Shown here: one piece after another, positions 23,760-34,780 of the stretch
Position numbering within the stretch: position 1 is the stretch's first letter
Layout of the letters: each line of letters begins with the position of its first letter
Source of the DNA: Muraenolepis orangiensis
Taxonomy: Eukaryota; Chordata; Actinopteri; Gadiformes; Muraenolepididae
NCBI GenBank assembly: GCA_027704905.1
Contig: CM051022.1
Span: forward strand, 18,822,768-18,886,767
Length of the DNA: 64,000 nt
Direction of reading: 5' to 3'
Notes under the pieces: generated by a model
Database searches by the model: none
What the model saw: the letters and a program-made list of their open reading frames with translations, nothing else
What the model was told of the DNA's origin: nothing
Program-made: the position numbers and the translations under genes

Positions 23760-25723
23760 CTTCTTCTTCTTTCGTGTAACGTCAGAGGTCCAACTCGGTG
23801 TCGTGTAGCCATGCCCGCATCTCTGGTCCTAGGTCGAAGAGGCTGGCTTCCGAGGGTGGTCTATATAAGGGGCAGATGGTGATTATATGGTCGGCAGTCT
23901 GGTCAGTTCGTAGACGGTTCAGTGTGGTCCATTGCCGGCGTGGTAGGTCGTCTCCTCCAATGACGCCATCTCCTGGGTCCCAGATGTAACAGTGGATTCG
24001 GGAGGGCCCGGCTGACTCCCACTCCTGCTTCCAAGCTGCTGCCAACCATGCATCTCTGGAGATGTCCTCAGAGGTGGAGTTGAGCATCTCTTGTGCTGCC
24101 TTGTTGTAGGGGTGGCGGGACTTGAGTCTGCTTGGAGGTGCTGGTGTTATTGTGGTGTTGTGCAGGATGTGCCAGTCATACTTTTGTGCCTTCCTGGCCA
24201 GGGCGAGGGTGGCAGCCTCCCGTCGGAGGCCGGCCGGTGCTATTCCCGCGTGGACTGGCAAGAGGGACACAGGGGTAGGCTTTAAGCATCCAGTTATTAT
24301 TCGGAGGGAGGTATTGATAGCCACGTCGACCTTTCTCGCATGAGGGCTTCTGCTCCAGACTGGGGCGCAGTATTCCGCTGCAGAGAAGACCAGGGCTTGG
24401 GTGGATATTCGCAGTGTCTTAGCGGAGGCTCCCCAGGTTGTTCCAGTGAGGCGGCGGATCAGCGCGACCCTGGATGTCACCTTGGCCTTGACTTCTTCCA
24501 GGTGTTGTTTGAAGGATAATGTCCGATCCAGACGCACTCCAAGATACTTCGGGGCTTGCTGGACCTCCAGACATTTGTTGTCGACGCGCACCTCAAGTTC
24601 CCTCCTGGCTTCTCTGGTGCTAAGGTGGTATGCCGCTGCGACTGATTTTCCGACGCTGAGCTGTAGACGCCACCTTCGAAGGTATGCTACCAGTGTGCCC
24701 ATGTCTTCGTTAAGCCCCTCTTCCATCGACTTCCACGTTGGTCGGCTCAGCATGATGGCAAGATCGTCTGCGTAGCCATACTTTCTGGAAACTGTATCAG
24801 GTAGGTCGTGGATGTAAACATTGAACAGCATCGGCGAGAGAACAGACCCCTGCGGTACCCCGTTCTTCAGTCTTCTGAGCCTACTGCACTTCCACTGCTG
24901 GTCTGGAGGATGAAGCTGCGGTTGGAAAGTGTCTCCATGATGAACTTCACCATGTGGCGGTCCGGTATTGTCCTCAGCAGCTTCAGGTGGAGTCCCCGGT
25001 GCCACACGGTGTCATATGCAGCAGTCAGATCCAGGTACACTACCCAGCTTTCTCATTGTTCTGGAAGCTGTCCTCGATGTCCTGACAGAGTAGTGTTACC
25101 TGGTCTGCTGTTGATCTTCCACGACGGAAACCAGCTTGTTCCCGTGGGAGCTGTGAGTCCACCACTGGCTCGATGCGGCTATGGATCATCCTCTCCAAGA
25201 TCTTAAATGGGACACAGAGCAATGAGATTGGTCTGTATGACTTGGGGTCTTCTGCAGGTTTATTTGGCTTCGGCAGAGCTATGACAGAGGCACGGCGCCA
25301 AGTCTTTGGGAGCTTTAATCTCTGGTAGCATGATGTATAGAAAGCACAGAGCCAGCCAGATGTTGTTGTGCTCTGGTGGATGACGAACTCCGGGTGGATG
25401 TTGTCACGGCCAGGGGATTTGCCTGGCTTGAGCTTGCTCATGGCCTCACTGAGTTCCTCTGCTGTGAATTCTCCCGAGAGGTTGGAATCGACACTGGCCG
25501 CTCCCGAGATACAAGACACCTCACACGATGTCAGTCGGGCAAAGTCTTTGTCAGCATCCGGGAAGCGGCCGTTCTTCAGGAGCTGGGATGCGATGGCGTT
25601 TGCTGTGACTGGGCAGCTGTGGGGTGTTGTATTTCCGCCTGTGAGCTGGTTGATGGTCTGCCATGCCTTGCGACTAGAATGGGTGAAGTCGATTGATTCA
25701 ACGACTTCTGTCCATCTGGCCAC
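23760..25723 (-). mobile_element. 5'-truncated non-LTR retrotransposon (I/Nimb- or Jockey-like?) with RT
   Basis: Minus strand. RT blocks in order: KLKPGKSPGRDNIHPEF, WRRASVIALPKPNKPAED, SYRPISLLCVPFKILERMI, EQAGFRRGRSTADQ, NGVPQGSVLSPMLFNVYIHD and YADDLAIM, then a C-terminal region ending TADHIITICPLYRPPSE. It breaks frame near 24890 (both contigs) and, in this contig only, by a 1-nt loss near 25034. A stretch between LNRLRT and TADHII appears deleted relative to related elements I recall. The 3' end is a GAA-repeat tail at 23760-23775. Clade assignment is tentative. Confidence 0.85.
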
Positions 25724-25840
25724 CTGCAGACGGCAGGGAGAGGCGCCGGGGTGGGACGCATATTTTAGTTGACAAAATATTAAAACACTTTTTTATTTCA
25801 ATGTCACAGTATCACCTCAATCTCCAAAATAAGAAAATTA

Positions 25841-25883
<43 letters not shown>

Positions 25884-25980
25884 CCACTGCAGAGGGGCTG
25901 AAGAGCCCCTGCCCTAAGTGAAGGAGTTCAAGTATCTCAGGGTCTTGTTCTCGAGTGAGGGAACGATGGAGCGTGAGATT
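25724..25980. repeat. 260-bp direct repeat, right copy
   Basis: Same sequence as 23500-23759. Together they look like an extremely long target-site duplication around the LINE. Confidence 0.9.
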
Positions 25981-26035
25981 GATTAGGTCCAGCGGGAGCG
26001 ATATTGGGGGCCCTTTAACGCACTGTTGTGACCAC

Positions 26036-26100
26036 CAGCGGCCCTACCAGCGGGCCCTACCAGCGGCCCTACCAGCGGCCCTACCAGTGACCTCACCAGA
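26036..26100. repeat. 12-bp GC-rich tandem repeat
   Basis: GGCCCTACCAGC units, about five, one with an extra G. Equivalent near 47048-47112. Confidence 0.75.
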
Positions 26101-26299
26101 GGCCCCATTAGCGACCATACCATAGATGCTTGGTCAGCGTGTGCCTGCAGACATTGAGGCACAAATCACTTAAGGTGCTCGTCTAACTGGGACAGGGTAA
26201 ACCGAGCGGTCCCTGCTTGTCAGTTGTCAAGTGAAGATTCCCTTCCCTGTCCTTTCCTCCCCTTATAGTGATCTCAAGCTTCTCCTTGGTGGCTGACTA

Positions 26300-26475
26300 T
26301 CTATTTACTATATCTATCTATAGATCTATCTATAGATAGAGTTAGAAGATAGATGGATAAAGTAAATTGATAGATCTATCTATATCTATCCATTTACTCC
26401 ATCTATCTATCACCGATAGATAGATGGACAGATATAGGTATCTATCCATCTGTCTATCTATCTGTGGCCCCAGCA
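26300..26475. repeat. TCTA/GATA tetranucleotide repeats in both orientations
   Basis: Alternating TCTA and TAGA blocks make several short inverted repeats; a C-run follows at about 26492-26507. Equivalent at 47311-47487. Confidence 0.8.
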
Positions 26476-26509
26476 GTTGCCCTACTAGCGCCCCCCCCCC
26501 CCCCCCTTC

Positions 26510-27799
26510 TATCTAATCGATTTACTATAACTGTCCATCTTTCTATCTTTTTATAGATCTGTCTCGTTGGCCACGTACTTGAATCTGATAAATCCAGTCC
26601 AATAAAACAAAGAGATGTTGCTTGTTTGAAGATTTCGAAGTTGTGTGAGTTTGTGGGACCTATAAACACATTTACTACCAAATAGCATTGTGAGGCACAA
26701 AGGGACCGTTTGACTATGGAAATGTAGTCTTTAAAAACACCCAAAAAACATTTACTGACTTTTTTTAGGATAGCTTAAAGTCACGTTGTAAAATGACAAC
26801 GTGGGGCCTTAAAGGGGTGAATAGGCCTTCGTATTTTTCGTATCTTCAACGTTTTTTGAGCGAATGAATGCGACTATGGGAATCAAACCTTTACATGGTG
26901 ACGAATCCAGTAGCATACAAAGAATGATGCTACGAATTATACATCAATATACAGTCAATGAAATAACCGTCGCATTATGTTAAACCTAAGAGTTCGTTTT
27001 TCTTACGATATATACGGTGATACATTAACAAGCAATTCCCAAAGAATGCCACTAGATGACGCTATACAGCCAGCACAAGCAAACAAACGATACAGATCAT
27101 GATCTCTTGTCTCTTGGTTGTTTTCCGTTATCAGGACGATAAGGGTCGACCACTGTGAAATTAATTTAAATGAGTAGAATTTAAATGAATTTAAATTAAA
27201 GTATTGTCAGACTGGCTACTATCCAGTGTCTTTTAAAGTGATTGATTATCTGTAAAATGTTGTTATTCTTTCAGTGGTTAGAACCTAATTCAGATGACTT
27301 GTTTTAGTATTTGGCCCTTTACCCTTATAGGCCCACTGTGATATGTCACACTGTTAGTGGACACATGTGTTGGGTGTCTGCCAGTATATTGTATGTAAGA
27401 ACACTAACTCACTATCAGCAACAGAGGATGATTGTACAGCGCAATGTTCAGGATACACTAACAATAAAAGATGAATTCATGTATTGCCCTGTTATCCTTG
27501 TATTGAGTATACAAAAAATTGTCTTTTTTTTCTAATATTTTTTTTTTACTTACTAATGTTTTTTTAAATATATATATATATATATATAGACTCCTTTTTT
27601 ATTGCATTACCATAAAACATGAACATATATTTGATATCTTCATTGAGATATGAAATGGCCTATGACAGCCATACCTGTAAGTAAACAAACAAACACACAT
27701 AATAGGTCTATGTCACACTTCCTGCTTCCGGAACGTTAAAAATCGCCGAGCAGTGCACTCTTACTTCCGGTAGTTTACCTCAGATACGTGACAAACTGT
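26510..27799. other. Intergenic stretch without recognisable gene
   Basis: AT-rich sequence; short frames here carry no family motif. A (TA)n run is at about 27570-27590. Equivalent to 47521-48810. Confidence 0.5.
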
Positions 27800-27883
27800 G
27801 GCCGTGTTCCATTTCAGGGGCTACAGCCTTAAGGGCGCATTTGAAGGCTGCTTCCAAAACGTGTTAAATGGGACGGTCTAGTC
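27800..27883. mobile_element. Truncated end of the 916-2048 transposon family
   Basis: Begins GGCCGTGTTCCATTTCAG and continues with the AAGGCTGC and GGGACGGTCTA motifs of that family, then stops where a hAT element begins. Equivalent at 48811-48894. Confidence 0.75.
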
Positions 27884-28191
27884 CAGGGGTCCCCAACCGC
27901 CGGGCCGCGGACCGGTACCGGGCCGTGGAGGTGTTACTGCCGGGCCGCGAAACAGCTGTGTTTATCATCATATTTGACATTGTGAAGTCCAGGGGGGGGG
28001 GGGAGGTCCAACGTGAAGTCCAGGGGGCGGGGGGGGGGGGGTATCGTGATCGCGAAAATTGTGTGTGGCTTTTTTTTTCCAGCTGCAAATGATAGTCGTG
28101 AATCTGTCGGAATCAGAATTCCTTATTCTTCACCCTTACATATTAAACAGACTTACATAATGTACATAATACCCCACTTTGGGAACCCCTG
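27884..28191. mobile_element. Short non-autonomous hAT element
   Basis: Ends CAGGGGTCCCCAA and TTGGGAACCCCTG are imperfect inverted repeats of the hAT type. The 8-bp flanks GTCTAGTC and CTGTAGAC fit a decayed nTCTAGAn target duplication. It holds a poly-G stretch and no transposase. It sits in the previous transposon. Equivalent at 48895-49204. Confidence 0.78.
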
Positions 28192-29605
28192 CTGTAGACC
28201 ACCCCCCCATTCGAAAATTCAGTTGTTCTAGTCAGAAGGACGTCACGGAGGAGTCACTTTATGCCTTATCTCATTTAGAAGATCAGATTGTCGCAGCCAA
28301 TTCCCAAGTGTACCATAGTTGTAAAGCAGAGTCCATGTAGTGAAGTAACAGACCACACACAGACCACCACACACAGGCTATCGGTTAAAGGGCCGGTCTA
28401 ACACGCTTCACGTGAAAAGGCTTAACGTAACTTTGAACTTAAGTTCCAAAATAGCGATCAATAATCACCAAATGTCTCTGGCATATGTCTTGTCATTAGC
28501 ACTTTCACCTGTCAAAATGAAAGTGAAAAGGTGAAAGTGCTAATGACAAGACATATGCAAATTAGGTGATTATTGATCGCGGTTTGTAACTCTTAGTTAC
28601 GTTAAGTCTTTTCACGTTTAAGCGATGCAAAGAAAGATCAAGTCCAAACTCTCAATTGAAATGCACAACAATGCTTAACAAACCCATGACAGCCATTAAG
28701 TAATCAGTCAACAAGTGTGCTGGAAACAAAATGCAACAACAGCTCAACGAGACGCAACACTGAGACAAAACCAAGCACAAGACAAATGAGTCTCACTCAC
28801 CAATGATGTTCACTTGAAGACCAAATCCATTCTCCTGTCCTTCTGGATGAATGTTCGACCACCCGGTCATAAAAGATGATCGCTTTTCAGATCCAAAATA
28901 AGTTGCCTTTCCAATTCCCTGCCCTTCTGGTCGGTACCGCCAATAGCAACACTCCCAGCAGTAAGAGCCTCTTGTGGCTAGTAGAGCCGTTAGCCACGGG
29001 TATCTTTCCCAGTTGCTAGCCTGAAAATGGCGAACATAGCCTGCTTTAACTAACTTGATTCAGCTCAAGATTGTCAGGCGTTCGGACGGCCTTTTTTAAT
29101 AATGCTCCATCTTTACATTGAATGGTCGTCTTGAAAATGGTTCCGACAATAAATCCGCAACGACATCATCTTCGCCCTGTTGCCATTTTGACGTAAAAAA
29201 TCACACGTAGAAACAACGTAGCACTACGCTAGATCCACTCTCGCTCCAGCCAGTATACACCTTCTAGCTCCCTATTGAGCTGTGGGGAAATCTGAAAAGA
29301 ATACGCCATTGGCTACAAATCACGATATGATTGGTTGATCAAATGGCAATCCAAACGTACGCTATCATTCAGTCTGAGGGCCAAAGTCATCGGGAATACT
29401 TTGGTTGAAGGATATTCTTCCCAGCAACCCAGAAAAATATCTGATTGGTTGAATGGTTTTTCCAACACAAAACCACTCAAATGCGTCGTGCATGGACCGA
29501 GAAAGACAAACAAATCAACGTAACTGTAATATAACAGATAACAACACAGATACAATTCTCATTTAGTAATTTTATTAAATTGTATTACATTTGATTAAAT
29601 TGATA
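28192..29605 (-). repeat. Left arm of a large inverted repeat (hAT/TTF-type element), first contig
   Basis: Reverse complement of about 52996-54426. The minus strand carries a TTF-like zinc-finger exon (MATGEDDVVADLL, NWERYPWL and LYCWEC-like text) but with indels. This version keeps about 75 bp (around 28815-28890) that the second contig lacks at 49819. It contains a hairpin at 28415-28625. Confidence 0.82.
28415..28625. repeat. About 200-bp imperfect hairpin
   Basis: CACGTGAAAAGGCTTAACGT, GCGATCAATAATCACC and GACAAGACATATG blocks occur on one side and inverted on the other, around a short centre. Other copies: 49425-49632 and 53985-54195 (opposite orientation). Confidence 0.85.
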
Positions 29606-32094
29606 TCGACATTTTATTAATACAATTCAATGGTTCTTCTTAGCGAAATAAACTTACACGTTGTACGCCGCGGTTGAAGCTCATTCCCAAGTCTCATCTC
29701 AATTCAATAATTATCTATTCTACCTATGATATATATATATAGTTATCATTAGATATAAGCTATATATATATTGATTATATCGATAATTTACGAGAGTATA
29801 TATACCTTTAGCGTATATCTTGGCTCTGACTCCTTTCCTCCTCCCTCCGGTCATCCACGTGAACTGGCCCTGGTGTGTCCTCGGGGATGGAGGCAACCAG
29901 GACAGGGGGAGGGTGAGAGGTTGAGGAGCGAAGTACACAAGTAGTACACAGTCAGTACACAGTTCAAACCCCGTCTGCATGATATAAATTGCACTCCTGT
30001 GTGTTTCCATGAAAAGACTAGAGATGTTCAATTACTATGCTATAAAATGGCAATTCAGAGCAATTTTTGCAAAATGATTGCAAATGTTGTTGATGTTTTT
30101 TAACCACAAAGCCAATGTGTGTATACACCTCACTTAAAGCTCTGGTAATACATTTCTAACACACAGGAATATCAGAAATACTCTAGAGTATATCCATTGA
30201 CCAAACTAAACCACATGGTCCCATCTAGGTTCCCTGGAGATGGAGCCATTATACCTACTCATCTTTTGGATGATTCGCCTTATATTTCTCTATATTAAAC
30301 CTTTTGTAATTATTGAACCAAACTACTAATTAAAATAAATGAAAACCTTTATAAATCACCTTCATACAAATTAATTTAACTTGGCACATGACAGTTATTG
30401 TGATGAAAACAATCACCTCTGTAGTTTTAAAAGTTTTTTGTCATATGCACATCGGATCAGGCGCTGCATGCATATAAGGCTGACGCCCACAAGTCATACA
30501 TGGAGGTCAGTGTCGGACTCGATCTCAGCAACGTCCCGGTTGTCTCTCGAAGCCTGGAGGCCGCAGCAACAACAAAACCTGATTATTTATTGTTTCATCG
30601 GCCTCTTTTAAGTGAGCAACATTGCGTGAATGAGACCGGTTCGCCACTGTAGTACAGTAAGTTGACAGTCAAGTATCAAACAATTTCTAAATAACATTAT
30701 TGAGATGAATCTACTTGGTAAAAGGGATAGAGGAGGCGTCAGGAGGAAGGATCGGGTAGGTGTCTGAGGAGATTCTGGAGGCGCACTTGTAAGTCAATCA
30801 TCAGACCTTTCGCAGTAGGAGAGTAGATCATGATCCGCCTGATTAATATTACTTTACTTCTATTCATATTGCATGTGATGTTGATAACAGGACAAATTGG
30901 ACATTGGTGTACTGGATGTATGCAGATCAAGTAAAAATGAAATTCAGTTGAAACCTAAGGTGCATGTGTTAAATTGATGTGTTTGTCCAGCTTAATGGTA
31001 CAATCCAAGAAATGAATACAAAAGACATTTTAATGTATCTGTGTTTATTTTTCTTACATGGCTTATAGTAACACCAGATCAGTTGGACCCAAACAAACAT
31101 CTATTGCATAGAAGGAGGAAAGGGGTGTGAAAAACCCTCTGGAGAAGAAGTACTCAGAGGACCAAGACTTTGGGTGTCCCATCCCCCGTGGGCTGCAGCG
31201 ACCAAGGCTGGCTTCTCCGGGTGGAGCTTCAGCGAATGTCGGGCCGCTGGATGTGCTGGACAAAAAGCTCCAAAGAAGCCCAGCTGCTTAGCTCTGTGAG
31301 AGCCGAGGGAGGGTGGGCAGCTAAAGACTGCACCAGACAGGGAACAGGCTCCCGAACCACCCCGTCTATAGAGGGTCCGGGCCGTGCCCATCACCACGGA
31401 CAAGGACGGTTAGGGTCTTCCCAGGACTCCTCCAGTGGTGGCAAATCGGTCCTCCAGACTCCTCAGTGGCATGATCAAGAATCATACTGAATTGTTTGTT
31501 GTGGTTTATGATGTCCCCCAGATACTTCTCCGCAAAAACAGCGTGGATGGTGTCCGTTGAGGTGAAGACACCCCTAACCCTAACTGCTCCCCTCTGTATA
31601 AATAGTCTGCCCACTGCTCGCCACTGATACTTGTACCGGGGTGGGTTAAAATGCCAGGAAGAACACACTCTCCTGTATGTTTACATTGTATGTGACCAAT
31701 AAAGAGGAATCACATCCCTCCAGATTTTGCTTGTTAGGTGATGTCCTTGATCTGCAATCGAGAGGCCGAGTGTCCAAGCTCATTCCCCTTGAGCGAACGT
31801 CAAGGGACCTCGTCGCCACAGAAATTCAAGACTCCACACCGATGTGGGGGACCGTCCTCATCCTCCTTTTGCGGTTGCCTAGGGAGATACAGGCACTGTA
31901 CCCTGGTCTGGAGGGCCAGCCTGGCGCCCCCATCACCCTGACTGTCTCCTGAGGGGTCCTTAGCATTGGTGAAGGTCAGGGCATTCAAGGTATTCAGAGA
32001 AGACCATTGGAACTCTCAGATGAAACCAAAAAATCGAAATAATTGTATTAATAAATAGTAATAAATTTATACATTTAATACAATTTAAATAAAA
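29606..32094. other. Interior of the inverted-repeat unit, indel-rich first-contig version
   Basis: Corresponds to 50542-53030 but with many scattered small insertions and deletions, which breaks the frames seen there. No gene is recognised. See 50542-52995 for the better version. Confidence 0.6.
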
Positions 32095-32567
32095 TGACTA
32101 AATTTGTATCTGTGTTGTGTATTTTTACAGTGTTACGTGATTTGTTTGCTTCTCCTGCATGCACGACGCATATATGAGTGGTTTTGTGTTGGAAAAAACA
32201 ATGCAACCAATACAGATATGTTTTGGGTTGCTGGGAAGAATACCCTTAAACCACAGTATTCCCGCTGACATTGGCCCTTAGACTGAATGAGAGGTCCGTT
32301 CGGAGTGACAATTTGATCAAACCAATCATATCGTGACTTGTAGGGCAATGGGCGTATTCTTTTAGATTTCCCCGACAGCTCAATCGGGAGAGCTAGAGGT
32401 GCACGGTGGTGGCTGGCGCGAGAGTGGATTAGCGTAGGTAGTGTTACGTTTCTACGAGGTTTTTTTTACGTCATCAAAATGCAATAGTGTGAGAGGATGC
32501 GTTGCGGATTTATTGTCTGAACATTTCACGAGACCATTAATGTTACGATGGACATAATTAAAAAAGG
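32095..32567 (+). repeat. Partial right arm of the inverted repeat, cut by the gap
   Basis: Matches 53031-53527 with many indels. Contig sequence stops inside the TTF exon, at the point equivalent to 53527. Confidence 0.8.
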
Positions 32568-33567
32568 NNNNNNNNNNNNNNNNNNNNNNNNNNNNNNNNN
32601 NNNNNNNNNNNNNNNNNNNNNNNNNNNNNNNNNNNNNNNNNNNNNNNNNNNNNNNNNNNNNNNNNNNNNNNNNNNNNNNNNNNNNNNNNNNNNNNNNNNN
32701 NNNNNNNNNNNNNNNNNNNNNNNNNNNNNNNNNNNNNNNNNNNNNNNNNNNNNNNNNNNNNNNNNNNNNNNNNNNNNNNNNNNNNNNNNNNNNNNNNNNN
32801 NNNNNNNNNNNNNNNNNNNNNNNNNNNNNNNNNNNNNNNNNNNNNNNNNNNNNNNNNNNNNNNNNNNNNNNNNNNNNNNNNNNNNNNNNNNNNNNNNNNN
32901 NNNNNNNNNNNNNNNNNNNNNNNNNNNNNNNNNNNNNNNNNNNNNNNNNNNNNNNNNNNNNNNNNNNNNNNNNNNNNNNNNNNNNNNNNNNNNNNNNNNN
33001 NNNNNNNNNNNNNNNNNNNNNNNNNNNNNNNNNNNNNNNNNNNNNNNNNNNNNNNNNNNNNNNNNNNNNNNNNNNNNNNNNNNNNNNNNNNNNNNNNNNN
33101 NNNNNNNNNNNNNNNNNNNNNNNNNNNNNNNNNNNNNNNNNNNNNNNNNNNNNNNNNNNNNNNNNNNNNNNNNNNNNNNNNNNNNNNNNNNNNNNNNNNN
33201 NNNNNNNNNNNNNNNNNNNNNNNNNNNNNNNNNNNNNNNNNNNNNNNNNNNNNNNNNNNNNNNNNNNNNNNNNNNNNNNNNNNNNNNNNNNNNNNNNNNN
33301 NNNNNNNNNNNNNNNNNNNNNNNNNNNNNNNNNNNNNNNNNNNNNNNNNNNNNNNNNNNNNNNNNNNNNNNNNNNNNNNNNNNNNNNNNNNNNNNNNNNN
33401 NNNNNNNNNNNNNNNNNNNNNNNNNNNNNNNNNNNNNNNNNNNNNNNNNNNNNNNNNNNNNNNNNNNNNNNNNNNNNNNNNNNNNNNNNNNNNNNNNNNN
33501 NNNNNNNNNNNNNNNNNNNNNNNNNNNNNNNNNNNNNNNNNNNNNNNNNNNNNNNNNNNNNNNNNNN
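32568..33567. other. Assembly gap, exactly 1000 N
   Basis: The round length indicates a scaffold gap of arbitrary size. Reading frames spanning it are artefacts. Confidence 0.99.
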
Positions 33568-34158
33568 CCCCAGCACTGGTAAGACCCAATGACCATCCCC
33601 CAGCACAGGTAAGACCCAATGACCATCCCCCAGCACAGGTAAGACCCACTGACCATCCCCCAGCACAGGTAAGACCCAATGACCGTCCCCCAGCACCGGT
33701 AAGACCCAATGACCATCCCCCAGCACAGGTAAGACCCAATGACCATCCCCCAGCACCGGTAAGACCCAATGACCATCCCCCAGCACCGGTAAGACCCAAT
33801 GACCATCCCCCAGCACAGGTAAGACCCAATGACCATCCCCCAGCACCGGTAAGACCCAATGACCGTCCCCCAGCACCGGTAAGACCCAATGACCATCCCC
33901 CAGCACCGGTAAGACCCAATGACCATCCCCCAGCACCGGTAAGACCCACTGACCATCCCCCAGCACCGGTAAGACCCAATGACCGTCCCCCAGCACCGGT
34001 AAGACCCAATGACCATCCCCCAGCACAGGTAAGACCCAATGACCATCCCCCAGCACAGGTAAGACCCAATGACCATCCCCCAGCACCGGTAAAACCCAAT
34101 GACCGTCCCCCAGCACCGGTAAGACCCAATGACCATCCCCCAGCACCGGTAAGACCCA
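33568..34158 (+). repeat. 30-bp exon/donor minisatellite, second version
   Basis: Same unit order as 12570-13160 with a few point differences (an ACT for AAT unit near 33947, AAAACC near 34092). Starts at the gap, so exon 6 is absent. Confidence 0.95.
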
Positions 34159-34780
34159 ATGGGTCCAATAACCAAACGAACCCCGTCAGTGTGGTGCAAT
34201 GCTGCCACCGCTGAACTACTAGCTGGGATAAAGACACTTCTTTAGACTGCTATTTATGTTTGGTGTCCCAAATGCTATTTGTTTTACAAAATAAATATAT
34301 ATATCATTAGTTTCCCTCAACTGTATCAATTATTCGATAATGCTTAGTGCAAAAGAATGTTCTATAGAATAATAAAAAACGCATAAAACTCATTGTCAAA
34401 CTGGTAGATGTTAATACCTCATGAATGGTTTTAAACTAAATGTAAGTGACTTAATAATAGAAAGAAAGTAGCTGACAAACTTTTGTGCATCTGCTTCCAC
34501 TCATTGTTTTTACCCAATCAGCATCTGCTAATGTTCAGTAATATCAATGTCTGGTTGAACACATCACACCTCGGCACAGCTGCTGGAAAAACTCTTATCC
34601 AGGTGTCAGTATCAAGTATACAGTCTTTGAAATAAGAAATAACAAACGTCTATAATCATTGGCAGTTACTTAATATGATTGTTGCGTAGATATGGATGCG
34701 TTTCTGCTGGACATTTCCTTTTTAAAATCCATAACTTGAGTGCCGTGTAAGAACATTGTTTGCTGTTTTTTGTTGGTCAG

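Noticed and set aside
32452..34237. Frames of over 500 codons around 32.5-34.2 kb
   Set aside because: They run through 1000 N and the minisatellite, so they are not real.
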